Position numbers and translations under genes: made by a program. A stretch of DNA of 64,000 nucleotides from Rugosimonospora acidiphila (GTDB lineage: Bacteria > Actinomycetota > Actinomycetes > Mycobacteriales > Micromonosporaceae), in the NCBI RefSeq assembly GCF_039543385.1, contig NZ_BAABJQ010000003.1:1-64000 (forward strand), given 5' to 3'. Below the pieces are notes generated by a model. That model saw nothing but the letters and a program-made list of their open reading frames with translations. It did no database searches and was not told the origin of the DNA. Positions 16,723-25,461 of the stretch are shown piece after piece; the stretch's first letter is position 1; each line of letters opens with the position of its first letter.

Positions 16723-18851
16723 CGGGTGGTCCGGGAGCTGTTGGCGACGACCGCGATCGACGAGGCGTTGTGCAGGACGGCCGCGATGACCGGGGACAGC
16801 ACGCCGCCGGCGCTCACGATCAGCCCGAGCGAGTTGACCGCGATCGACATGCCGTAGTTCTGGCGGATGACGCCCACCGTGTGGCGGGACAGGTCGCGCA
16901 GCTCCATCAGCCGGCGCAGGTCGTCGCCGGCCAGCGCCACGTCGGCGGTCTCGACCGCGACGTCGGTGCCGGCGATGCCCATCGCGATGCCGATGTCGGC
17001 CAGGGCGAGCGCGGGGGCGTCGTTGGTGCCGTCGCCCAGCATCGCCACCGTGTAGCCCTCGGCCCGCAGCGCGCGTACCACCGCCTCCTTGTCCTCGGGC
17101 ATCACCTGGGCGCGCCACTCGGTCAGGCCGAGTTCACCGGCGACGGCCGCGGCGGTGTCCGGGTGGTCGCCGGTGAGCATCACGATGCGGGAAACCCCGT
17201 CGGCACGCAGCGCGTCGATCACCTCCCGGGCCTCGGGGCGCACCGTGTCGCACAGGCTCACCAGGCCGACCAGCTCACCGTCGACCGCCAGCAACAGGGG
17301 CGTCTCCGCGGCCTTCTGGAGCCTGCTGACCCAGTCCAGGGCCTCGGCGCTGACCGAGATGCCCTCGCCGCGCAGCAGGTCCAGGCTGCCCAGCAGCAGC
17401 GTGCGCCCGTCGGCCTGGGTACGCATGCCCAGCCCGAGCAGGACCTCGCACTGCTCGTGCGAGGGGATGGTGATGTGCCGCTCGTTGGTCGAGCGGATCA
17501 CCGCCTGGGCCAGCGGGTGCCGGGAGTGGATCTCCGAGCTCGCCACGTACGCCAGCACCTGCTCCGGCGCCCATCCCTCGCGGAAGCTGACCAGGTTGGT
17601 GACGACCGGCCGGCCCAGCGTGAGCGTTCCGGTCTTGTCCACGACGACCGCGTCGACCCGGCCGGCGGCCTCCAGGTGCGAGCCGCCCTTGATCAGGATG
17701 CCGCGGCGTGCCCCGTTGCCGATCGCCGCGCTGATCGCGGTCGGGGTGGCCAGGCCCACCGCGCACGGGCAGGCGACCAGCAGCATGGTCATCGCCCGCC
17801 GCACGTCCCGCGTGATGATCAGGGTGGCGGCGGCGAGCGCGAACGAGACGGGTACGAACCGGCGGGAGAAGTTGTCGCCGATGGTCTGGATCGGCGCGCG
17901 GTCGGTCTGCGCCCGCTCGACCCGGGCGACGATCCGGCCGATCGCGGTGTCCGGGCCGACCGCGGTGGCGCGCACCACCACCCGGCCGCGCAGCAGCACG
18001 CTGCCCGCGTGGACGTGCTGGCCGAGGGCCACCGCCACCGGCAGCGTCTCGCCGGTGATCGCCGACTGGTCGAGCACGCCGTCGCCGTCCACCAGGATTC
18101 CGTCCACCGGCACAGCGATGTGCTCGTGCACGACTATGTGGTCGTCCACGCGCAGCCGGTCGATGTCGACCAGCCGCTCGTGCCCACACTCGTCGAGCAC
18201 CCACGCCTGCGACTGGGTGCCGGTGAGCAGGTCCCGGATCGCGTGGCGGGTGCGGCGCAGGGTCAGATCCTGCAGGTACTCGCCGATGTTGAGCAACCAC
18301 AGCACGGTGAGCGCGACGACGTTCTCGCGCAGCACCAGGCTGGCCACGGTCGCCGCGGAGACCAGCACGTCGGTGCCGGGCGCGCGGCGGCTGGTCAGGC
18401 TGCGTACCGCGCCGCGCAGGAACGGGTACCCGGTGAAGACGGTGACGCCGGTGGCGAAGGTACGACCGGACGGGCCGAGCAGCGGCGGCCGGCGCAGCAC
18501 GTAGCGGCGTCCGCCCAGCAGCAGCAGCGCGATGCCGCCGACGATCATGCGGGCGAGGTCGGCGTTGGACACCTCCGCCGAGCGCGGCGGGCGCAGCGGC
18601 CGGGCGTCGGCGTGCACCGCGTGGCCGGAGTCGATGGCCGACAGCAGCGCGTCCCGGTCGCACCGCCCGGGATGGAACCAGACCACCACCGACCCGGTAC
18701 GCGGGAAGGCGTGCACGCTGCGCACTCCGTCGACGCGGTCCACCGCGTCCTCGATGGCCACCGCGCGCCCGTTCGAGTTCCGCAGCCACGGAACCCGGAA
18801 CCGTACCCGCCCGGCGGCGTCCGACAAGATCTGCGGCGCGGCCTCTGGCAT
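16695..18851 (-). CDS. ctpC: P1B-type metal-exporting ATPase, CtpC-like
   Basis: The 718-residue protein has the length and motif set of mycobacterial CtpC: a degenerate N-terminal HMA-like domain without CxxC (residues 8-75), phosphatase loop ITGE (265-268), metal motif CPC (361-363), phosphorylation loop DKTGT (405-409), SRHP (443-446) and GDGTNDAP. The stretch LLNIGEYLQDLTLRRTR before the second membrane block is characteristic of the CtpC/CtpV group. Known CtpC exports zinc or manganese and needs a DUF1490 partner; that partner is encoded 7 bp upstream here. ATG 18851 is chosen since it follows the partner's stop; an in-frame ATG at 18914 would overlap it. Confidence 0.92.
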   Translation of the reverse strand: MPEAAPQILSDAAGRVRFRVPWLRNSNGRAVAIEDAVDRVDGVRSVHAFPRTGSVVVWFHPGRCDRDALLSAIDSGHAVHADARPLRPPRSAEVSNADLARMIVGGIALLLLGGRRYVLRRPPLLGPSGRTFATGVTVFTGYPFLRGAVRSLTSRRAPGTDVLVSAATVASLVLRENVVALTVLWLLNIGEYLQDLTLRRTRHAIRDLLTGTQSQAWVLDECGHERLVDIDRLRVDDHIVVHEHIAVPVDGILVDGDGVLDQSAITGETLPVAVALGQHVHAGSVLLRGRVVVRATAVGPDTAIGRIVARVERAQTDRAPIQTIGDNFSRRFVPVSFALAAATLIITRDVRRAMTMLLVACPCAVGLATPTAISAAIGNGARRGILIKGGSHLEAAGRVDAVVVDKTGTLTLGRPVVTNLVSFREGWAPEQVLAYVASSEIHSRHPLAQAVIRSTNERHITIPSHEQCEVLLGLGMRTQADGRTLLLGSLDLLRGEGISVSAEALDWVSRLQKAAETPLLLAVDGELVGLVSLCDTVRPEAREVIDALRADGVSRIVMLTGDHPDTAAAVAGELGLTEWRAQVMPEDKEAVVRALRAEGYTVAMLGDGTNDAPALALADIGIAMGIAGTDVAVETADVALAGDDLRRLMELRDLSRHTVGVIRQNYGMSIAVNSLGLIVSAGGVLSPVIAAVLHNASSIAVVANSSRTTRYRVAVPDR

Positions 18852-18858
18852 GGCCGGG

Positions 18859-19143
18859 TCAGTGTTCGTGTTCGTGGCGATCGGTCCCGGCCCCCGGCGG
18901 TGGGGACTGCTCACCGATCCGATGCCGGGCCTCGCTGATCACGTCGGACATGGTGAGCCGGGCGTTCTCCGCCCCGGACTCCAGCGACCGGCGGCCGCGC
19001 AGCGCCCAGGAGGTCGCCGCCACCGCTCCGCCGCGCACCGAGCCCCCACGCAGCAGCCGCCGCGCGCCGTCCACGACGGTCACGCCCACGACGCCGACCG
19101 CCAGTGTCTGGACGACCATGCGGACTCTCGGGCTCATGTTCAT
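18859..19143 (-). CDS. DUF1490 small membrane protein, PacL1-like metal chaperone for CtpC
   Basis: The 94-residue protein has one N-terminal membrane segment (about residues 8-27), an alanine-rich amphipathic middle and a C-terminal metal-binding tail ending DRHEHEH. This matches DUF1490 proteins such as M. tuberculosis Rv3269/PacL1, which stabilise CtpC and bind zinc through a similar acidic-His tail. Its stop is 7 bp from the ctpC start, so the pair is an operon. A metal-box-like palindrome lies 50 bp upstream. Function as chaperone is inferred from family and context. Confidence 0.85.
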   Translation of the reverse strand: MNMSPRVRMVVQTLAVGVVGVTVVDGARRLLRGGSVRGGAVAATSWALRGRRSLESGAENARLTMSDVISEARHRIGEQSPPPGAGTDRHEHEH

Positions 19144-19189
19144 CGGCTTTCCCCTCGGGTCGGTCGGGTCGTACTCGCAGACTCTATAC

Positions 19190-19208
19190 GATAATGAAAT
19201 TCATACTC
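19190..19208. promoter_or_regulatory. Metal-sensor box candidate upstream of pacL-ctpC
   Basis: ATAATGAAATTCATACT includes the perfect dyad ATGAA-A-TTCAT (19194-19204) and is the most AT-rich spot in the neighbourhood. It resembles both Fur/Zur-type boxes (ATAATGA half-site) and ArsR/SmtB sites (TGAA/TTCA core). It is 47-65 bp before the pacL start. Apart from this site, the 316-bp gap at 19144-19459 shows no gene or repeat. Confidence 0.5.
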
Positions 19209-19459
19209 AGATGGTCCCTGGTGGTCGCGCGCGGCCGGCCCACCCCGGGTCGGGCCGGGTCTGCCGGGCCCCGCGCTGGTCGATCGGGAGACGCGCCGGC
19301 CGATCGGGGGAGCCTGGGACGGTCCCCGACCACGAAGCGGCGGTAACCCATCGGGGAACATAGCAGTCGAATGAGGACGAGGACGCCTCTTCGGGCGATA
19401 TCAGGTCGATACCGGGCGGACATCGTCGACGATATTGGACCGAAACGGAGTCTTGTACG

Positions 19460-20263
19460 GTGGTCGGCGTGGCCGAGTCCATCATGGAGAGACTGGAGCA
19501 CCGCATCGGGGAGCTGCACGTCGAGGTGCGGCGGGCGACCGTGGCCGGAGACCGGGTGACCACCAAGGCCCTGCGCGCCGAGCTGCACCGGACCGAGCAC
19601 TCCTGGGAGGAGGCTCTCGCGCGGCTCGAGCCGCGAGGCCCGGCGGGCCAGGCCCCGCCCGGCGCACCGGGGTCGGCCGGGCCGCCGCTGCCGCTGCGGG
19701 AGCAGGTGTGTCAGGTGCTGACGCTGCTGTCGGTACCGGCGGCGCCAAGACTGATCATCGCCGTACACGAGGCGTTCTTCGTCGGCGAGATCGTGAGCAC
19801 CCGGCTCAGCGGCCTGCGCCGCCACGAGGAGCGCGCCTTCGCCGCCGCGCCGTTTTCCCGGCCGTACTACGTCTGCAACCCGCTCACCGCCCTGCTGACT
19901 CCGGCCCGGGGACTGCTCGCGCTGTCCACCTGGCCGATGGAGCGACGGATCATCGGGGAGCTGAGTCCCCGCGCCGACCTGCTGACCGCGGCGATCCGGG
20001 TGGCCGAGCAGGCGGCCCGCTCGGACGGGGGCGGGCCGGCCGCGCGCCGGCTGCTGTGGCGCTTCGCGGCCAACATCCCGGGCATCGGCGAGGGCTTCGT
20101 CCAGCTCGCGCCGGAGATCGTGATCCGCGCCGCCCGCGAGGAGCTGGCGATCCACCGGGGTGTGGACCGGGCGCAGCGCGGGGCCGCCGCGCGCCGGGCC
20201 CGCGACCAACTGTCCGATGTGGAGCAACTGTTCGGCGCGGCCGCACCGGCCGGTGAGCGATGA
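19460..20263 (+). CDS. Conserved-looking protein of unknown function, first gene of a two-gene operon
   Basis: I do not recognise this 267-residue protein. Residues 5-58 look helical and charged (SIMERLEHRIGELHVEVRR), a Pro/Gly/Ala linker follows (62-80), and the rest is a compact helical domain with conserved-looking aromatic patches SRPYYVCNPL and LALSTWPMERRIIGEL. The STRLSGLRRHEERAF segment could be the recognition part of a winged helix, but this is a guess. There is no signal peptide or membrane segment. GTG 19460 or GTG 19469 may be the start. The stop overlaps the next start by 4 bp. Confidence 0.7.
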   Translation: MVGVAESIMERLEHRIGELHVEVRRATVAGDRVTTKALRAELHRTEHSWEEALARLEPRGPAGQAPPGAPGSAGPPLPLREQVCQVLTLLSVPAAPRLIIAVHEAFFVGEIVSTRLSGLRRHEERAFAAAPFSRPYYVCNPLTALLTPARGLLALSTWPMERRIIGELSPRADLLTAAIRVAEQAARSDGGGPAARRLLWRFAANIPGIGEGFVQLAPEIVIRAAREELAIHRGVDRAQRGAAARRARDQLSDVEQLFGAAAPAGER

Positions 20264-21711
20264 GCGTCCTGACCTCACTGGCTCGCGCCGAGGCGGTACG
20301 TGCCGGCCGGGCGCAGCCCATCGCGACGGTCCGCCACGTCCATCTCCACGAGCGGCCGCTCGTGCTCATCCCGCTGGTCCTCGCCGGTGAGGCCAACGCG
20401 CCACTGGCCGCGATGGTCGGCGACCGTTGCGACGCGCCGCGCCTGCTGATCGTGCCCCAGCCCCGTAACCGCGACCAGCGCTTCGCGTTCGCCGAGTCCC
20501 TGGCGTCCGTCGTGGTGTCCTACGTGGACAGCTTTGTGACCCGGGTGGAGGCGGTGGCCGCCGACCGGGGCCGCGAGATCCGGGTCCGGTACGCGGACGC
20601 GCCGCAGATCCTGGTGCCCAACGCGGCCGGGGTCGGCTTCGTGCGACTGTTCGGCCGGTCCACCCGGTTCCGCCGCTCGTACGGTGAGGCCGCGGTGGCA
20701 CCGGCCGTACCGCTGCTCGGTCGGTGGCTCACCTTCTTCGCCGAGCGCGCCGAGCATCCGGGCTCCTGCCTGCTGCTGACCGCGACCGGGGCGCTGGCGA
20801 TGCACTGGGCCAGCGGACAGAGCCCGGTCGAGGACCAGAACCTCGCCGCCCTGCTCGGCTGGATAGCCCCGCCGTCCGGGATGACCGGGCCGCGGGCCGC
20901 GGCCGCCGCCGAGGACCCGCTGACCTGGCCGCCCGCGGGCCCCGCCACCGATCCCGGCTTCGACAACGAAATCCTCAGCCCGCTCATCGAGGCCGGCGAC
21001 GTACCGGCGCTGGAGAAGGCGCTCGCCACCCAGTTGGAGCCCACCTGGGCGCTGATGTGGCGGGCCGTCGACCTGCTGCGCGACCTGCCGGTGGGCGACC
21101 GGGTGGCCGGCCGGTGGGACGCCGACAAGGACGCCTACACCGCCCAGGTGGAGCACCACAGCGCCGGCGGGCCGCCACAGCCGCGCCGGGACAGCGCGGT
21201 CGCCGCCGCGCAGCGCCTCAACCGACTGGAGCGGGCTGCGGCCAGCTATGCCGCGCAGCGCGCCTTCGACGACCCGCTCGTGTTCGCCGAGTACCGGCTG
21301 GCCGGCGAGGCGTTCGCCGGCGTCGTCACCGGGGCCGAGCCGGAACGTACCGAGGGTGCCGGCCGGTCCCGCAAGCTGCGCCCGCACATCACGGTCGCCA
21401 CCGCCGACCCGGTGCGCCTGCCGGCCGGTGCGCAGGTCGTCGGGGTCGGCCGGCCCGGTCAGAAGGCGACCGTCGTGGCCGCGTCGGAGGGGACCGTGCT
21501 GCTCGAACTGTCGGGCGGCATGGGGCGCGGCAAGGTGCCGGCACCCGGCAGCGTGCCGGAGGTGGGGGAGCGGGTCCGCTATTCCTCCATTGTGGACGGA
21601 TACCAGCCGACCGCCGTCTTCCCGGACCGGCAGGACACCCCCTGGACCCACGGCGGCCCGCCGGCACAGTACGAGCCCAGCGACTCCGACGCCCGCGAAG
21701 CCTGGTCGTGA
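20260..21711 (+). CDS. Unknown cytoplasmic protein, second gene of the operon
   Basis: This 483-residue protein is also unrecognised. It has no signal or membrane segments. Residues 1-210 form an alpha/beta region with RLLIVPQPRNRDQRFAFAES and RYADAPQILVPNAAG; residues 240-360 are helical and include an Arg-rich segment NRLERAAASYAAQRAFDDPL; the end (about 390-455) looks like a small beta-barrel with GQKATVVAASEGTVLLELSG and VGERVRYSSI, reminiscent of OB/SH3-like barrels. The ATGA overlap with the upstream gene implies coupled translation and a joint role. A nucleic-acid related function is possible but unproven. Confidence 0.72.
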   Translation: MSVLTSLARAEAVRAGRAQPIATVRHVHLHERPLVLIPLVLAGEANAPLAAMVGDRCDAPRLLIVPQPRNRDQRFAFAESLASVVVSYVDSFVTRVEAVAADRGREIRVRYADAPQILVPNAAGVGFVRLFGRSTRFRRSYGEAAVAPAVPLLGRWLTFFAERAEHPGSCLLLTATGALAMHWASGQSPVEDQNLAALLGWIAPPSGMTGPRAAAAAEDPLTWPPAGPATDPGFDNEILSPLIEAGDVPALEKALATQLEPTWALMWRAVDLLRDLPVGDRVAGRWDADKDAYTAQVEHHSAGGPPQPRRDSAVAAAQRLNRLERAAASYAAQRAFDDPLVFAEYRLAGEAFAGVVTGAEPERTEGAGRSRKLRPHITVATADPVRLPAGAQVVGVGRPGQKATVVAASEGTVLLELSGGMGRGKVPAPGSVPEVGERVRYSSIVDGYQPTAVFPDRQDTPWTHGGPPAQYEPSDSDAREAWS

Positions 21712-21841
21712 CCGCGTACCGCCTCCGCCCGGCGGCGCCGGCCCGATGGCCGGGCTATCATGAACGTCGATCATGCTCGGCGCCGGCGCGGCGCGCCCGC
21801 CGGTAAGCACGGTGGCGAGAACGGCCAGCCAAGGAGGCCAG

Positions 21842-22638
21842 GTGAGCGAGCAAGAGCAGGGCCCGTCCATCGACACCTCGGTCACCCACCCCGCTCGGCG
21901 CTACGACTACCTGCTGGGTGGCACCACCAACTTCCCCGCCGACCGCGAGTCCGGTGAGCGGCTGATCGCCACGTTCCCCACCATGCGCGTCGCCGTCCAG
22001 GAAAACCGCGCTTCATGCGCCGAACGGTGACTCACCTGGCCCGCCACGCCGGCATCCGCCAGTACCTGGACATCGGCACCGGCATCCCGACCAGCCCCAA
22101 CGCGCACGAGGTCGCGCAGGGCATCGCGCCGGACTCCCGCGTCGTGTATGTCGACAACGACCCGATCGTGCTCGCCCACGCCCGCGCGCTGCTGTCCAGC
22201 ACCCCCGAGGGCGCCACCGCCTACCTCGACGCGGACCTCCGGCAGCCCGCGAAGATCCTGGGCCACCCCGACCTTCGCGCCACCCTGGACCTGTCCCAGC
22301 CGGTCGCCCTCATGGTCGTCGCCGTGCTGCACTTCATTCCCGACGCCGACGACCCGCACGGCCTGCCGGCGCCGCTGATCCGCGCCCTGGCGCCGGGCAG
22401 CTACGTGGTGCTGTCCCACGTCACCCACGACTTCATGTCGGTCGACACCGGCGCCCGGATCCGCGCCGAGGACGTGCACTTCCGCACCAGGGCGGAGTTC
22501 GCCACCTTTTTCGCCGGGCTCGAACTGCTGGAGCCCGGCGTGGTATCGGTCTCGCAGTGGCGGGCCGAGGACGAGCCGCAGCCCCGGCCGACCATCGAGG
22601 ACGTCGCCTGGTACGGCGGCGTCGCCCGGGTGCCCTGA
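21842..22638 (+). pseudogene. SAM-dependent methyltransferase (DUF574/Methyltransf_19) with a frameshift
   Basis: The gene starts at GTG 21842 after a strong AAGGAGG and encodes IDTSVTHPARRYDYLLGG, the N-terminal hallmark of the DUF574 family. Reading breaks at about 22007-22011: the expected double arginine codon CGCCGC is CGCGC, one base short. The next frame continues exactly with FMRRTVTHLARHAGIRQ, YLDIGTGIPTSPN (SAM-binding motif I) and the rest of the domain to 22638. Restoring one base gives a typical protein of about 265 residues. It is either a recent inactivation or a sequencing error; the rest of the gene shows no decay. Confidence 0.85.
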
Positions 22639-22659
22639 CCGCACCGCGCGGGTGCCCGA

Positions 22660-22974
22660 TTACGGGCGGTCGAAGTCGTCGCTGTCGCCGACGACGAAGA
22701 CGTCCAACTCGATGAGCCGGTCCCCAGCCTCACCGAGCGGTCGCGGCGAACCGCTCGTCGACATCAGCAGCGCCCAGCCCACCTCGATGGCGGTCGCTGG
22801 AGCGAGCCGTGCGGCGGCGTCGACGTGGTCCCACACGACCGCTATCAACGCGCCGGAATGGGCCCCGACGAAGTCGCCGAAGGAGTCGTTCAACGCGTCC
22901 CAGTTCTTGCCGTAGCGATCCGGGAACCCGAACGTCCGGGCGAGTTGAGCACGGGCGGCGGACCGCGAGGTCAT
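22660..22974 (-). CDS. Barstar-like protein (barnase inhibitor family)
   Basis: The frame encodes FGFPDRYGKNWDALNDSFGDF, which fits the barstar core (YGxNxDALxD), followed by a beta strand LIAVVWDHVDA and helices to the TAA at 22660. Barstar proteins bind and block secreted RNases. The upstream codons (to about 23040) also look like the first barstar strand, FSYLRFNLDGRE, but contain no ATG, GTG or TTG in frame, so either the protein starts at ATG 22974 or the 5' end is damaged. No RNase gene is nearby. It faces the start of the divergent methyltransferase gene. Confidence 0.65.
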   Translation of the reverse strand: MTSRSAARAQLARTFGFPDRYGKNWDALNDSFGDFVGAHSGALIAVVWDHVDAAARLAPATAIEVGWALLMSTSGSPRPLGEAGDRLIELDVFVVGDSDDFDRP

Positions 22975-23094
22975 CTCCCGGCCGTCAAGGTTGAACCGCA
23001 GATAGGAGAACCGGTCCAGGGCCGGTTCGCCGATCGAGGGTCGGGAACCTCCGGTCTCGGCGGCGCGGAGATGGGCCGTGTGAGGATGATCAGC

Positions 23095-23925
23095 ATGACC
23101 GAGAATCCCAACATCGACAGCGTCCGCGCGCGAAGCTTCGGCCAGGCTGCCGCCAACTACGACAGGTACCGCCCCCGGTATCCGGATCAACTGGTCGACG
23201 ACGTGGTCGCGATGGTCCCGGGTCCGCGGCTGGTCGAGGTCGGCGCCGGCACCGGGATCGCCACCGCCGCGTTCGCCGCCCGTGGCATGGCGATGACCTG
23301 TGTCGAACCGGACCCGGAGATGGCGGAGGTGCTGTCGGCCAAGCTCACCGGCGACGCGCGGCCGCGGGTGGAGATCGCCACGTTCGAGGGCTGGTCGGCG
23401 GCCCGACCGGCCGGTGCGCCCGGCTTCGACGGTCTGATCAGCGGGCAGGCATGGCACTGGACCGATCCGAAGTCGCGCTGGGCCGACGCTGGTGCCGCGG
23501 TCCGCGGCGGCGGCGTGATCGCGCTGTTCTGGAACGAGGACCGCTACGCCGATCCGCGGGTCCCGGCCGCTTTCACCGCCGCGTACGACCGCCTCGGCAT
23601 CGAGATCCGTTCGGTTCACGAGGAGCCCGCACTCCCGTCCGCCCCGGACAATCTCGTCGACCAGGAACATCCGGACGGGTGGCCCGAGCTGCACGCCGAA
23701 GCGGGCGACTACTTCTCGGACCTGCGAACGCGCCGGTACCACTGGACGCGCGCGATGTCGGTGGCCGATCTCGTGGCGCGCGTCAACACCACGTCGGCGC
23801 ACCTGATCCTGCCGCCCGAGGTCCGCGACGACCTGACGGCCGAAGTGACCGCGACGCTGACCGGCTACAGCGACGAGATCGAGTTGGTCATGACCACCGA
23901 GCTCGCTACCGGGGTCCGCCGCTGA
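23095..23925 (+). CDS. Class I SAM-dependent methyltransferase
   Basis: The 276-residue protein has SAM motif I VEVGAGTGIAT (about 47-57), the acidic end of strand 2 in CVEPDPEM and the motif AWHWTDP typical of the Methyltransf_11-type ubiquinone/menaquinone or trans-aconitate-like group. Residues 1-30 with SFGQAAANYDRYRPRYPDQL are the usual N-cap of this subgroup. The substrate is unknown. ATG 23095 is favoured because GAGG lies about 9 nt upstream; ATG 23086 is also possible. It is divergent from the barstar-like gene. Confidence 0.85.
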   Translation: MTENPNIDSVRARSFGQAAANYDRYRPRYPDQLVDDVVAMVPGPRLVEVGAGTGIATAAFAARGMAMTCVEPDPEMAEVLSAKLTGDARPRVEIATFEGWSAARPAGAPGFDGLISGQAWHWTDPKSRWADAGAAVRGGGVIALFWNEDRYADPRVPAAFTAAYDRLGIEIRSVHEEPALPSAPDNLVDQEHPDGWPELHAEAGDYFSDLRTRRYHWTRAMSVADLVARVNTTSAHLILPPEVRDDLTAEVTATLTGYSDEIELVMTTELATGVRR

Positions 23926-23990
23926 CTCGGGGGGCGACGGGTTTGTCTGGCGCGGTTGCGCCCATATCCTTAATGCCTAGACATCGAGGG

Positions 23991-24332
23991 TTATGACGGG
24001 GAGGGGTCGGCCGCGGTGCGGGATCGGCTTCGGTACGCGGTGAGGCACGCCGGGCCACGCCCGAGGGCGGTGCGACGGGCGTCCGCATCGCGCTGATTCC
24101 TGGCGGTGACGACGTCGTGGCGCAGCCCCGAGACGGTGGACAGGCCGACCAGCAGGGTGGTGCCGAGCGCGATCAGCACGACCGCCGCCACGACCGCCAC
24201 AATGGTGAACGCGCGGCGACCGGGCGGCCGCGGCGGACCCGGGGGCACGGGCTGGTACGGGGGCGCGCTGATGGCGGGGCCGAACGGGGGGCCCTGGTAC
24301 ATCGGTGGGTCGGGTGACGACTGTGGATGCAT
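23991..24332 (-). CDS. Small Pro-rich single-span membrane protein
   Basis: The 113-residue protein has a proline/glycine-rich cytosolic N-terminus (about residues 1-40), one strong membrane segment FTIVAVVAAVVLIALGTTLL and a basic C-terminal tail. Such proteins are frequent in actinomycetes and have no assigned function. ATG 24332 is preferred because GGAGGG lies 8 nt upstream. It converges on the methyltransferase gene. Nothing else is visible in the 160 bp before it. Confidence 0.6.
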   Translation of the reverse strand: MHPQSSPDPPMYQGPPFGPAISAPPYQPVPPGPPRPPGRRAFTIVAVVAAVVLIALGTTLLVGLSTVSGLRHDVVTARNQRDADARRTALGRGPACLTAYRSRSRTAADPSPS

Positions 24333-24494
24333 GCGCCTGCCCTCCGTTAGCCGCGGCGGTACCGGCAAGTGTCGGGCATCGGTTTGCACTCCGGTCTTGC
24401 CAGAACCTTGACACCACTGGTCGGCGGGACCGGCGGCCGTGCCGCCGCCTTAGTGCGCCGGGGGTCTGCAGCCCCCCGGCGGGTGAGCTGTCGG

Positions 24495-25256
24495 TCAGCT
24501 CAGCCGGGCTTCGGCGTAGGCGGCCATCGCGTCGCGCTGGTACTCGGCCAGCCCGGCAGCGACCTTGTCGTAGGCCGTACGGAACTGCGGGTCATCAACG
24601 TAGGTCTGGCCCAACCCCTTGTACGCGGCCGCGTTCGGGGTCCAGAACCGGCAGATGCCCCGGTAGTGAGCGTCCACCTCAGTGAGCACCGCGGGGTCGA
24701 GGACGGGCGTACCAGTCGCCATGAACTCCGCCATGCGAATCATCTGCGCCGTCGTCTCGCGCTGCATCCGCTCCTGGTCCTGAGCGGTAAGCCCCTCGCT
24801 GACCTGCCGAGACTGCTCGTACTCCTGCGGCCACCGCTCGCGTGCCTCGGCTTCGTAACGCGAGGAGTCGAATCCCTCGAACAGGTTCTCCGGCCTGTTG
24901 ATCTCTACCACGTCGCCCTCGTCCTTTCCCTTCTCCAGTTCGGCGATGGTGCGGCTGACCGTGCGTGCCAGCGTGGCCAGCCGCTCCTGCTCCACCAGCA
25001 GGCGCCGGTGGTGCTCCCGGAGCACGGACACCTGGTCCGCCTGGCTGTCCAGGACCGCTGCGATCTCGCGCAGTCCCAGGTCCAGCTCCCGCATCAGCAG
25101 GATCTGCTGCAGGCGCAGCAGATGGGTCTCCTCGTAGTAGCGGTGCCCGTTGCTCCCGATCCACGCGGGCGGAAGCAGGCCGATCTCGTCGTAATGCCGC
25201 AGCGTCCGGGACGTCACCCCGGACAACCGCGCTACGTCCGCGATTGACCAGGCCAT
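24495..25256 (-). CDS. MerR family regulator with TipAS-type antibiotic-binding domain
   Basis: The 253-residue protein has a MerR HTH (WSIADVARLSGVTSRTLRHY, residues 2-22, then DEIGLLPP), a dimerisation coiled coil (about 75-115) and a TipAS domain (about 125-253) with YEAEARERWP and FWTPNAAAYKGLGQTYVDDP. TipAL-type proteins bind thiopeptides or other drugs and activate promoters with a 19-bp spacer. ATG 25256 is set by GGGAGG 7 nt upstream. A -35/-10 pair with exactly 19 bp spacing lies about 50-75 bp upstream, which suggests autoactivation. No target gene is adjacent. Confidence 0.9.
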   Translation of the reverse strand: MAWSIADVARLSGVTSRTLRHYDEIGLLPPAWIGSNGHRYYEETHLLRLQQILLMRELDLGLREIAAVLDSQADQVSVLREHHRRLLVEQERLATLARTVSRTIAELEKGKDEGDVVEINRPENLFEGFDSSRYEAEARERWPQEYEQSRQVSEGLTAQDQERMQRETTAQMIRMAEFMATGTPVLDPAVLTEVDAHYRGICRFWTPNAAAYKGLGQTYVDDPQFRTAYDKVAAGLAEYQRDAMAAYAEARLS

Positions 25257-25302
25257 TGCCATGCCTCCCATCGCCTGGCCGGCTGCTCCGGCCACACCCC
25301 CG

Positions 25303-25333
25303 ACCGTAGGAGTTGACGCAGCGGAAAGCGCAA
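25303..25333 (-). promoter_or_regulatory. MerR-type promoter with 19-bp spacer
   Basis: On the minus strand TTGCGC (25333-25328) and TACGGT (25308-25303) are separated by 19 bp, the stretched spacing remodelled by MerR-family activators. It lies 47 bp before the TipA-like start. The spacer dyad is weak. Confidence 0.5.
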
Positions 25334-25461
25334 GCCCGAACGTGCCCACAGCGCATCACACGCCGGTACCCACGGTGAGCGCAACCACCGGAAGCCCCGC
25401 CCAGCACGGGCGTCGAGCGCGCACGGCCAGCCCATGTCACACCGCCCACTGCCGGGCCCGC

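Noticed and set aside
16770..18938. Long plus-strand open frame across ctpC
   Set aside because: It is antisense to a well-supported P-type ATPase and encodes low-complexity Gln/His/Arg sequence.
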